Below are positions 1 to 6,965 of a stretch of 24,707 nucleotides of DNA, in pieces. The translations under genes and the position numbers were made by a program. The stretch is from Acidobacteriota bacterium (GTDB lineage: Bacteria; Acidobacteriota; Holophagae; Thermotomaculales; Thermotomaculaceae). The notes under the pieces were generated by a model that was given only the letters and a program-made list of their open reading frames with translations, did not search any database and was not told the DNA's origin. The number at the start of each line of letters is the position of its first letter. The first letter of the stretch is position 1. The stretch is from positions 1 to 24,707 of the forward strand of contig JALWHA010000288.1 of NCBI GenBank assembly GCA_027038695.1. Reading direction: 5' to 3'.

Positions 1-1
1 C

Positions 2-436
2 TTTGAGTTTCTCTTTAATGAATTTTACAAAGCAGTGGCAAGCATAAGGGACTTTATCTGGCGGGAAGAGGGGATTGTAATGTTTCTGAAAACCTACCTT
101 TCTTTATCCCCTTTATACATAGTTGAGGGGGAATACGAGACAGGAAAAGGCTATGCTGACATTTACCTTCGCAAAAACTGGCCTGTAACCAGGTTAACAA
201 AATACGAATACCTTATAGAGGTCAAATACATAAAACACAAAGACGCACAATCCAAAACCTCTAATTCAGAGATAGAAAACATTCGCAATCAGGCAATCAG
301 CCAGTTAGAAAGGTATGCCTCATCCAGAAAGTTTACTCACCCGTCATATGTTCAACCTGAATACATTCCTCAATTAAAGAAGATTGTAATTATAGCCTCA
401 TCTAAAAAAGTTGAACTTATGGAAGAGGTTGAATAA
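2..436 (+). CDS. AAA-ATPase-like / PD-(D/E)XK nuclease family protein, C-terminal fragment (5' end outside window)
   Basis: The frame is open from base 2 to a TAA at 434-436, so the gene begins upstream of the window. The GTG at 35 is an internal codon, because the residues before it (FEFLFNEFYKA) continue the same domain. The visible part matches the C-terminal nuclease-like domain of the AAA-ATPase-like/PDDEXK family that is abundant in anaerobes and Bacteroidetes-like genomes. The fold signature is GYADIYL (catalytic-type Asp) followed by YLIEVKYIK (the E-x-K strand), preceded by a YLSLSPLYIVEGE segment. The family's biological role is uncertain; members are often multicopy and sit alone. 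Only a weak hairpin (AAGGG/CCCTT, 457-474) follows the gene. Family assignment is fairly sure, function is not. Confidence 0.75.
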   Translation, partial: FEFLFNEFYKAVASIRDFIWREEGIVMFLKTYLSLSPLYIVEGEYETGKGYADIYLRKNWPVTRLTKYEYLIEVKYIKHKDAQSKTSNSEIENIRNQAISQLERYASSRKFTHPSYVQPEYIPQLKKIVIIASSKKVELMEEVE

Positions 437-480
437 ACAGATAGAATGTTTTCTGAAAGGGTATAAAACCCCTTCTACCC

Positions 481-515
481 CCTTATCCCTTATCCCTTAT
501 CCCCTATCCCATACC
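481..515. repeat. short heptanucleotide tandem repeat (CCTTATC)n
   Basis: Three perfect CCTTATC units (481-487, 488-494, 495-501) are followed by two degenerate units, CCCTATC (502-508) and CCATACC (509-515). The tract fills the short gap between two convergent genes and stops just before the der stop codon. It looks like slippage-generated sequence. No coding or structural role is evident. Confidence 0.8.
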
Positions 516-520
516 TCTTT

Positions 521-1855
521 TTAATTGCGGCTGGGTTTTTTGGTGAAAATCAATTTTATCGGGACATTTTTTAAGCCGAATTTTTCCCTGATTTGATTTT
601 CAATATACCTTTCATAAGAAAAGTGAGGGGAATATTGGGAATTTGTAAAAATTGTAAATGTTTGAGGCAAAATACCTGTTTGGGTTATGTAATACATTTT
701 AAAAGGTTTTTTTCTTACAGGCGGTGCTTTGTGTTTTTTAGCAACCTCTTCCAGAAACTTGTTTAACTCCGATGTTTTTATCTCTTTTGTCGCCTGCTCA
801 ATTACCTCTTCAATAATCTTAAACAACCTTTTTACCCTTTGCCCTGTTTTTGCAGATATAAAAACAACAGGGGCATAGCCTAAAAACTTCATTCTCTGTT
901 TTAGTGCCTCTTCGTATTTTTTTACGGTATCGGTGTCTTTTTCAATTAAGTCCCACTTGTTAAAGACAATTATCACATTTTTGTAGTTGTTGTGTGCAAA
1001 GCCCGCTATGTTTGCGTCAAGCAATGTGGTATCCGAGGTTGAGTCTATTAGCATTAAAACAACATCGCTTCTCTTAATATTCTTTTGCGCCAACAGAACA
1101 CTTACCTTTTCAACAAAGTGTTTTACCTTTTTCTTTTTCCTTATTCCGGCAGTGTCAATAATCCTGTATGTTTTGCCGTTGTATTTGAAAATTACGTCTA
1201 TTGAATCCCTTGTTGTGCCTGCAACATCGGAGACAAGCGCCCTGTCTTCTCCGATTATCTTATTCAAAAGAGAGGATTTTCCCACATTAGGCTTGCCTAT
1301 TATTGAAATCTTTATCTCGTCTTCAGTTTCTTCCTCATGGTCTTCAATGTCTTCAAGGTGGTTTGAAACCAATTCCAATAATTCATCCACCCCGCTGCCG
1401 TGCTCCGCAGAGATAGCAGTGTAATTTTCAAAGCCTAATGAGTAAAAGTCAACTAAATTGTCTTTTGCCCCTTTAACATCAATCTTATTTACGGCAACTA
1501 TTACAGGCTTTCCGCTTTTCCTCAAAACATCGGCAACCTCTTCGTCCATTGCGGTTAAACCTGCACTACCGTCAACCATCATAATAATTACATCAGCCTC
1601 TTCAACACCTTTTAATGTCTGGGTTTTCATTTGAGAGAGTATGTAATCGTCTGTGGTAGGCTCAAGCCCCCCCGTGTCAACAAGGTTGGCGATTTTGCCG
1701 TCGGGAAGTTTTATTTTGTGGTATATTCTGTCCCTTGTTACACCGGGCATATCGTTTACTATTGCTTTTCTTCTCCTTGCAAGCCTGTTGAAAAGGGTTG
1801 ATTTCCCTACATTAGGCCTGCCTACTATTGCAACTATGTTTTTCTTTTTTTTCAT
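521..1855 (-). CDS. der: ribosome biogenesis GTPase Der (EngA)
   Basis: Der is the essential double-GTPase that assists maturation of the large ribosomal subunit in the cytoplasm. At 444 aa it has the usual family length and all expected parts. The first GTPase domain has G1 GRPNVGKS (12-19), G3 DTGG (60-63) and G4 NKID (123-126). An acidic linker (about 168-180) leads to the second domain with G1 GKPNVGKS (187-194), G3 DTAG (234-237) and a later NKWD. A C-terminal KH-like domain begins near PPVRKKPFKMYY. The ATG at 1855 lies 3 nt after the stop of the upstream HIT-family gene, so the two are almost certainly co-transcribed. Nothing is truncated or odd. Confidence 0.97.
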   Translation of the reverse strand: MKKKKNIVAIVGRPNVGKSTLFNRLARRRKAIVNDMPGVTRDRIYHKIKLPDGKIANLVDTGGLEPTTDDYILSQMKTQTLKGVEEADVIIMMVDGSAGLTAMDEEVADVLRKSGKPVIVAVNKIDVKGAKDNLVDFYSLGFENYTAISAEHGSGVDELLELVSNHLEDIEDHEEETEDEIKISIIGKPNVGKSSLLNKIIGEDRALVSDVAGTTRDSIDVIFKYNGKTYRIIDTAGIRKKKKVKHFVEKVSVLLAQKNIKRSDVVLMLIDSTSDTTLLDANIAGFAHNNYKNVIIVFNKWDLIEKDTDTVKKYEEALKQRMKFLGYAPVVFISAKTGQRVKRLFKIIEEVIEQATKEIKTSELNKFLEEVAKKHKAPPVRKKPFKMYYITQTGILPQTFTIFTNSQYSPHFSYERYIENQIREKFGLKNVPIKLIFTKKPSRN

Positions 1856-1858
1856 AAA

Positions 1859-2203
1859 TTATTTACACCTTAATTTTCCTATATTCTCTCCGCCTAAAAT
1901 GTGAAAGTGAAGGTGGAAAACCTCCTGCCCCCCGTCTTTCCCGCTGTTTGAGATTACCCTGTAGCCTGATCTGTCAATCCCTTCTTTGACGGCAATCTCT
2001 TTTATTGCTTTGAAAATTTCAGGCAGTAAGTTGTAATCCTCTCCCTCTAATGCCTGTACCGATTCAATGTGTTCTTTTGGGATAACTAAAATGTGAACAG
2101 GGGCAACAGGGTTTATATCCCTGAAAGCAATAACCTTATCGTTTTCAAAAACAATGTCTGACGGGATTTCTTTATTTGCGATTTTACAAAAAATGCAGTC
2201 CAT
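1859..2203 (-). CDS. HIT family (HinT-like) nucleotide hydrolase
   Basis: This is a small histidine-triad protein of 114 aa. HinT proteins hydrolyse purine nucleoside phosphoramidates such as AMP-lysine; the cellular substrate is generally unclear. The sequence opens with CIFCKIANKEIPSD, typical of the bacterial HinT branch, and carries the catalytic triad His-x-His-x-His at residues 97, 99 and 101 (HLHFHILGG). The ATG at 2203 is preferred over the in-frame GTG at 2209, because the GTG overlaps the GGAGG ribosome binding site (2209-2213), which sits 5 nt before the ATG. It is the first gene of a two-gene unit with der. Confidence 0.93.
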   Translation of the reverse strand: MDCIFCKIANKEIPSDIVFENDKVIAFRDINPVAPVHILVIPKEHIESVQALEGEDYNLLPEIFKAIKEIAVKEGIDRSGYRVISNSGKDGGQEVFHLHFHILGGENIGKLRCK

Positions 2204-2233
2204 AACCACCTCCTAAAATCATCTGATAATTTT

Positions 2234-2262
2234 AGTATATAAATTCTTTTTTGAAAAAACAA
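2234..2262 (-). promoter_or_regulatory. sigma-70-like promoter for the HIT-der unit
   Basis: On the minus strand a TTGTTT box (2262-2257) and a TATACT box (2239-2234) are separated by exactly 17 nt. The predicted transcription start lies near 2227, leaving a leader of about 24 nt with the GGAGG site. The call rests on motif spacing alone. Confidence 0.5.
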
Positions 2263-2264
2263 TT

Positions 2265-2273
2265 TGATAAAAT
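2265..2273 (+). promoter_or_regulatory. possible extended -10 promoter for hemD
   Basis: TGATAAAAT reads as an extended -10 element (TG, one base, TAAAAT). It ends 7 nt before the ATG at 2281, so a transcript starting at the normal distance would begin at or next to the start codon. No good -35 box and no Shine-Dalgarno sequence are present, which fits a leaderless mRNA but does not prove it. Confidence 0.35.
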
Positions 2274-2280
2274 TAAAAAG

Positions 2281-2976
2281 ATGAAAAGTATAGCGGTTTT
2301 CGGCTCACAAGACAGCCTTGAAGGTTTAAAAAAGATTGAGTTAACTGAAGACAACATTGTTATAGACGGTTTTGAAGCAATTAAGTTTGTTGAGACAAGG
2401 TTTACAGTGTCCGATTTCTCGGCATTTGACTGGATTTTTTTCGGAAGCAAAAGGGGAATTGACTTTTTCTTTAAAAGAATAAATCCCGGGGAAATTAGAG
2501 ATTTAAAAATAGCCTGCGTAGGAAAGAAAACGGCAGAAAAGTTAAAGCAATTTAACCTTAAACCTGATTTTATTCCTACGAATTTCTCGTCAAAACACTT
2601 TTTCAAAGAGTTTATCGAAAAGTACAAGCATATAAAAGGCATTCTCTTTCCCACTTCAGACCTGTCAAACACAAACCTTGAGGAAGACTTCAACAAAAAG
2701 GGGGTTCACTTTAAAAAGATTGTTGTCTACAAAACCGTGTGCGGCGATTTTAAAGTGTTAAAAGACTACAACGCATACATTTTTTTAAGCCCTTCCTCTT
2801 TCAATTGCTTTGCTAAAAAGTATCCTTATGACTTTTTAAGGGAAAGGGTTGTATGCGCAATAGGAAATATAACCGCAAAAGAGGTTGAAAAACACGGCAT
2901 AAAGTGTATTTTCCCGCAAACTTTTAGTTTAAGAGAGGCTTTAAAGTTAACCATTTCAAAATCGGGAGAAATTTAA
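2281..2976 (+). CDS. hemD: uroporphyrinogen-III synthase (HemD)
   Basis: HemD cyclises and inverts ring D of hydroxymethylbilane to give uroporphyrinogen III, the branch point to haem, sirohaem and cobalamin. The protein is 231 aa, normal for the family, with the bilobed pattern: FDWIFFGSKRGIDFFF in the first domain, the hinge ACVGKKTAEKL, then ILFPTSDLS, VVYKTV, AYIFLSPSSFNCF and VCAIGNITAKEVEKHGI. The family is poorly conserved, but this order of motifs is characteristic. The ATG at 2281 is chosen; a TTG at 2251 would add ten residues without homology. The stop overlaps the next ATG by one base (TAATG). hemB of the same pathway lies 11 kb away at 14119. Confidence 0.9.
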   Translation: MKSIAVFGSQDSLEGLKKIELTEDNIVIDGFEAIKFVETRFTVSDFSAFDWIFFGSKRGIDFFFKRINPGEIRDLKIACVGKKTAEKLKQFNLKPDFIPTNFSSKHFFKEFIEKYKHIKGILFPTSDLSNTNLEEDFNKKGVHFKKIVVYKTVCGDFKVLKDYNAYIFLSPSSFNCFAKKYPYDFLRERVVCAIGNITAKEVEKHGIKCIFPQTFSLREALKLTISKSGEI

Positions 2977-4400
2977 TGATTTTTAAATTAAATGTGCCTT
3001 CAAACCTCTCCTCGCTCAGGATTATTCAGTCATTTATCGCTGAAACAGGAATTCTTGCCGGGTTTAAGCCTGAATTTAAAAATATTTTTCACCTAATAGG
3101 GGAAGAGGCTTTTCTCTATGTTTTAAGGGTGAATAACGAGGAAGAAGATTTTGACATAACAATGCAGGGAAAAATAGACGAAGACTTTTTTACCATTTCG
3201 TTTTTAGATAAGGGGCTTCCTTTTTCATACCAAAGAAAGAACAGCGAAATAGAGAAGGCAAGCCTTTCCATTATAAAGATGCACTGCAAAAACCTTATGT
3301 GGATAAATCACGGGAAAGAGGGAAAGGAACTTCAAATCGTATTTCAAAGGCCTCAAAAAGACATAACTCAATACCATCTTGTTTTCTCAAAAGAAAAGGA
3401 AAAACCGTCTGACGATATTTCAATAGAGCCTTTCAACGGGGAAAACGCATATCAAATTTCGCAATTGATTTACAAGTGCTACGGATATACCTATCCGAAT
3501 GAGGATTTATACTTCCCTGAAAGGGTTGAAAAACTGAACCGGGAAGGCAAGGTTATCTCAATGGTGGCTATTGACAAAAAGTACAACAAGATTATAGGGC
3601 ATTACGGGCTTGAAAGGTACGATATGGAACATATTGCCGAATTCGGGCAGGCTGTTGTTGAGCCTGATTACAGGGGAAGGAAGTTGCTTTACAAAATGAG
3701 GCAAAGGCTTGAGGAAACGGCAAAAGACTTTAAGATTAAAGGGGTATTTTCCCAGCCTGTTACAAGCCATGTAAGTTCTCAGGTGGTTAATGTAAAGTTT
3801 AAGGCAAAACCGTGCGGGCTTTCCTTCGGTCTTGTGCCGAGAGAGTTTAATTTTAAGAAGATGGAGGTTAAATCCCTTTCGGAAAGGGAAACCTGCCTTA
3901 TGTATTACAAGCCGTTTGTTTTTGAAAAGAGAAGCCTTTATATCCCCCAAAAGCACAGAGAAATTATTGAAGAAATCTACAAAAATATGGGAATTGAAAC
4001 CGAAGAATGCGAGGATATAAAGATTTTCCAGCAAAGCGTAATAGACGCTAAGTATGTAGCACAATGGGGTTTCGGGATAATTGATGTTCCAAAGATTGGC
4101 TTTGATTTTAAGAAAAGTTTTAAAAGCACATTTTATCAGTTAAAACTTTCAACTCAGGCTGATGTGTTTTTCTTAAATATTCCTATGACGGATTGCCCAC
4201 TTGACGAGTACATTAGCGCCATAGAAGAATTGGGGTTTTTCTTCTGCGGTGTTCTCCCCTATGCTCTTGACGGAAAAGATGTGATCAGGTTTGAGTATTT
4301 AAACACAATGATAGATGTTGACAGGATAAAAGTATATGAGGATTTTGCAAAAGAGATCTTCAATTATTCAGCCTCAATGATGAAGAAAGTTTTTAATTAA
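2976..4400 (+). CDS. HATPase-like (anti-sigma-kinase-type) domain fused to GNAT acetyltransferase
   Basis: This 474-aa protein has two parts. Residues 1-130 resemble the RsbW/SpoIIAB HATPase fold: LNVPSNLSSLRIIQSFI, then IGEEAFLYVL (42-50), then FLDKGLPFS (76-84). However, the Asn of the N box (normally EExxxN) is replaced, and the Gly-rich lid is reduced to EKASLSIIKMHCK, so ATP binding is doubtful. Residues about 148-290 resemble a GNAT N-acetyltransferase, with VAIDKKYNKIIGHYGLE (197-213) and the acetyl-CoA-loop-like VVEPDYRGRKLLYKMRQRL (227-245). A further C-terminal region of about 180 aa has no function I recognise. The gene is translationally coupled to hemD. Its 3' end overlaps the convergent SpoIIE phosphatase gene by 8 nt. 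A role in the neighbouring partner switch is inferred from the domain type and location. Confidence 0.75.
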   Translation: MIFKLNVPSNLSSLRIIQSFIAETGILAGFKPEFKNIFHLIGEEAFLYVLRVNNEEEDFDITMQGKIDEDFFTISFLDKGLPFSYQRKNSEIEKASLSIIKMHCKNLMWINHGKEGKELQIVFQRPQKDITQYHLVFSKEKEKPSDDISIEPFNGENAYQISQLIYKCYGYTYPNEDLYFPERVEKLNREGKVISMVAIDKKYNKIIGHYGLERYDMEHIAEFGQAVVEPDYRGRKLLYKMRQRLEETAKDFKIKGVFSQPVTSHVSSQVVNVKFKAKPCGLSFGLVPREFNFKKMEVKSLSERETCLMYYKPFVFEKRSLYIPQKHREIIEEIYKNMGIETEECEDIKIFQQSVIDAKYVAQWGFGIIDVPKIGFDFKKSFKSTFYQLKLSTQADVFFLNIPMTDCPLDEYISAIEELGFFFCGVLPYALDGKDVIRFEYLNTMIDVDRIKVYEDFAKEIFNYSASMMKKVFN

Positions 4401-6270
4401 AATTCCTGACAATACTTAAAATTGTTGTATCGTCGTACAAATCGGTGTCTCCTGTAAAATTTTTGAATTCTTCTATTAAGCAATCTATTAAACTTTCACT
4501 TGTGTAAGCCTTTTCAAGGGTTTTAATAAGTTTTTCATTCTCAAAGTTTTTGCCTTCAGAATTCTTTGCGTCTAAAACACCGTCGCTGAAAACTATAAGT
4601 TGATTAAAGGATTTTAAGTCAACCGTCTCTGTTTTGAAGTTAAATTCAGGGAAAACCCCGATCGGAATGTTTCCGCTTAAAAAAGGGGAAAAAAGCCTGT
4701 ATCCGTTAATAAAAACAGGAGGCAAATGCCCTAAATTGGCATAGTGCAACTTGCCTTCTTCTCTGTCAATAAGCCCTATGAACATTGTGGCAAAGGTGTT
4801 GTGTTTTGTAATATTTGCAAAAAATTTATTTAAAAGCGAGGCTATCTCCTCAATTGAATGCGTCTGGTTTATCAAAACCTCAACCATTCCCTTAACCATT
4901 GCAACATACAAAACGGCAGGTATCCCCTTTCCCGAAACATCCCCTAAATAGAATAGTGTTTTGCTTTCGTCAATCTTGTTTATCCCGTAAAAATCGCCGC
5001 CTACCTGTTTTGCCCACAAACTTATTGCTTTGAATGAAAAGCCGTTTATATCTACCTCGGTTTCGTTCGGAACAAAGGAACTCTGAATTTTGTGCGCAAG
5101 AAGCAATTCGTTTTCCAGCTTTGCCTTTTCCTTTACCTCTTCAATGTATTTTTTTAGTGAAACCTGCATTGTATTCAGAGCCTCCGCTATGCTTTTTGCC
5201 TCATACATAAAGTCTTGAGGTATTTCCACATCAAAATTGCCCTTTGCTATCTTCAGGGACACAGATTTTATACTGTTTATATCCTTTGTTACATTTCTTG
5301 AAATAATTGTGATAATGCCCAAAACCAAAAGAAACACTCCCAAGATTAACAAAACAGAGTAAAATTCAATCCTTTTCAAGGGAGCAAAAAGCTCTTTTTC
5401 AGGGAAGATAATGCCTATTATCCAGCCTGTTTCCTTTACAGGCATATAGTAAACAAAGTATTTTGTTTTTTTGAAAAACAATTCCTTTGATATCCCCTCT
5501 TTTGTAATGCTTTGAGACGCAATCTGTTTAAGGTTATTTTTGTTTAAGCCTTTGAGGACTTGATAAATTTTGTTTTTACTGACAGATTTAATTGTCGGCG
5601 CAATTATATTCCCCTCTTTTGAAAAGAGAAAAGCCCTTCCTGTTTTTAAAATCCTTATCCTTTCAACAATCCCTGTTAAAAAACCTATGCTTACATCAGC
5701 GGTGGCAATCCCTATGGCTTTTCCCTCATTGTTTTTTATAATTGCACTGTATGTGCTCATCCACAATTCCCCGCCCCCTTTGTCAAAGTAAGGCTCGCTC
5801 CACAGGTTTTTGTTTAACTTTAAGGGAAGGGAAAACCAATCGGAATTAAGGTAATTGTAAGAAGGGGGTACAAGTTGCTTGTAAACCAATTCGCCGTTTT
5901 TCAGGTAAAAATAACTTGAATAATAGGTTTTATTCGGCGAAAACTCGGGGTAAAAGGCAAGTGCCATACCGTAAATATACCTGTTTTCTTTTACATACTT
6001 TTTCATTAAGGCTTCGGTTTTTTCTACTCCCGCAACATTGTTGCCTATAATATCCGCTATCTCTTCAGGCTTTTCCGAAATATCAAAGGTAAGGTTTTCT
6101 ATTTCCCTTGCCGCCTTTATTACCGAGATTTTCGCATTAAACAATGTGCTTTTGTAGAGAATTTCCCTGATGTAATTTTTCCCGAAGTACAAAAGCAGAA
6201 CAAAGATAGGAATTAAAGTAATTGAGAGGTATAGAATAAGTTTTGACTTAATGCTTTTAAACTTTAACAT
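4393..6270 (-). CDS. membrane sensor SpoIIE/RsbU-type PP2C phosphatase (Cache-HAMP-SpoIIE)
   Basis: This 625-aa protein probably dephosphorylates the STAS antagonist encoded two genes upstream. Order of parts: TM helix 1 (about 10-29); an extracytoplasmic Cache-like sensor (about 35-300, with FYPEF, YLNSDWFSLPL and WSEPYFDKGGGELW); TM helix 2 (about 304-324); a HAMP-like linker (325-378); a coiled segment KLENELLLAHKIQSSFVP typical of RsbU-like proteins; and the SpoIIE domain (about 400-625). Metal-binding motifs are GGDFYGI (424-430), GDVSGKG (443-449), FSDGVLDAKN and a C-terminal DDTTIL. The start ATG lies inside the upstream kinase gene (14-nt overlap), so translation is probably coupled. 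It is the last gene of the minus-strand operon. The sensed ligand is unknown; Cache domains usually bind small organic molecules. Confidence 0.9.
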   Translation of the reverse strand: MLKFKSIKSKLILYLSITLIPIFVLLLYFGKNYIREILYKSTLFNAKISVIKAAREIENLTFDISEKPEEIADIIGNNVAGVEKTEALMKKYVKENRYIYGMALAFYPEFSPNKTYYSSYFYLKNGELVYKQLVPPSYNYLNSDWFSLPLKLNKNLWSEPYFDKGGGELWMSTYSAIIKNNEGKAIGIATADVSIGFLTGIVERIRILKTGRAFLFSKEGNIIAPTIKSVSKNKIYQVLKGLNKNNLKQIASQSITKEGISKELFFKKTKYFVYYMPVKETGWIIGIIFPEKELFAPLKRIEFYSVLLILGVFLLVLGIITIISRNVTKDINSIKSVSLKIAKGNFDVEIPQDFMYEAKSIAEALNTMQVSLKKYIEEVKEKAKLENELLLAHKIQSSFVPNETEVDINGFSFKAISLWAKQVGGDFYGINKIDESKTLFYLGDVSGKGIPAVLYVAMVKGMVEVLINQTHSIEEIASLLNKFFANITKHNTFATMFIGLIDREEGKLHYANLGHLPPVFINGYRLFSPFLSGNIPIGVFPEFNFKTETVDLKSFNQLIVFSDGVLDAKNSEGKNFENEKLIKTLEKAYTSESLIDCLIEEFKNFTGDTDLYDDTTILSIVRNFN

Positions 6271-6649
6271 TTAACCTGTTTAAATCCCCTTCCCTTTCAT
6301 AAGTAAATTCTCTGGAAAACTGTTTAACAAGGAAAAGCCCGAGCCCCCCTTCCTTTTTGTTTACATTGAAAGGCTCGTTCACCCTTTTGTCCCTGTATAA
6401 AGTCGGGTCAAAGTACTCTCCGTCATAAATAAAGGTAAGTATTGCGTCTTCCCCTTCAAATTTGAAATCAACCTTAACAAAGGTTGTTCCCTGCTTTTTC
6501 CCGTGTTTAAACATATTTGTAATAATCTCTTCAAAAACCAGTTTAACTTTGAATTTCCTTTCCTCGTTTTCAGGATTTTCCCTTAAAAACCCTTCAACTA
6601 TTTTCAAAGAGCCTTCAAGGTTTGCCTTTGTTAAATCAATCTCAACCAT
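6257..6649 (-). CDS. RsbW-like anti-sigma factor serine kinase (HATPase_c_2)
   Basis: A protein of 130 aa with a GHKL kinase fold of the RsbW/SpoIIAB type. It would phosphorylate the STAS protein and sequester a partner such as a sigma factor. Motifs are intact: N box FEEIITNMFKHG (39-50, with E41, N45, H49), DGEYFDP (76-82) and the Gly-rich lid GGLGLFLVKQF (101-111). The ATG at 6649 follows the STAS stop by one base and is preferred over a TTG at 6664 that would overlap that gene; neither has a strong ribosome binding site, so the choice is tentative. No sigma factor gene is visible in the window, so the regulated partner must be encoded elsewhere or be another kind of protein. Confidence 0.9.
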   Translation of the reverse strand: MVEIDLTKANLEGSLKIVEGFLRENPENEERKFKVKLVFEEIITNMFKHGKKQGTTFVKVDFKFEGEDAILTFIYDGEYFDPTLYRDKRVNEPFNVNKKEGGLGLFLVKQFSREFTYEREGDLNRLNVKV

Positions 6650-6650
6650 T

Positions 6651-6962
6651 TTAAATTTTTTCAATCTTTTTCAAGAAAGAGTAAAATCCCGTTACATTGA
6701 TTATGTTGTCCACCATTTCGTTGGGATTGAAGATAAACACCTTCTTCCCGATTTCTTCCCTGTTTTTTGCACATGAGATTAAAACCTGAAGCCCCGCACT
6801 GCTTATGTAATTCAAATCGCTGAAATCAAATACAACATCCTTTTTAACAGAGTTTAACCTGTTTGCAATCTCGTCGTTAACATCTTTCGCATTCAGGGAA
6901 TCCAACCTGTCAATGATTTTAATAACAAAAAAATCCTCTTTTTCCAAAAATTCAAGGTTCAT
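6651..6962 (-). CDS. STAS-domain anti-sigma factor antagonist (RsbV/SpoIIAA-like)
   Basis: A single STAS domain of 103 aa. In partner switching, the unphosphorylated form binds the RsbW-like kinase and releases its target; phosphorylation by the kinase and dephosphorylation by the SpoIIE phosphatase reset it. The loop FDFSDLNYISSAGLQVLI (45-62) carries the phosphorylatable serine, most likely Ser55 by alignment with the D-S-[S/T]-G-L motif of SpoIIAA and RsbV. The start ATG at 6962 has an AGGAG site embedded in the last codons of the LuxC-PaaK gene, 3 nt upstream. The gene joins the acyl-metabolism genes to the kinase and phosphatase genes. Confidence 0.93.
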   Translation of the reverse strand: MNLEFLEKEDFFVIKIIDRLDSLNAKDVNDEIANRLNSVKKDVVFDFSDLNYISSAGLQVLISCAKNREEIGKKVFIFNPNEMVDNIINVTGFYSFLKKIEKI

Positions 6963-6965
6963 GCT

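Noticed and set aside
457..474. Terminator after the first gene (AAGGG/CCCTT)
   Set aside because: The stem is only five pairs with a large loop and is followed by C-rich, not T-rich, sequence.
481..515. CRISPR-like or telomere-like array
   Set aside because: The units are only 7 nt with no spacers; it is a simple tandem repeat.
2251..2280. Upstream TTG start for hemD
   Set aside because: It adds ten lysine-rich residues not typical of HemD, has no ribosome binding site, and lies over the probable promoter.
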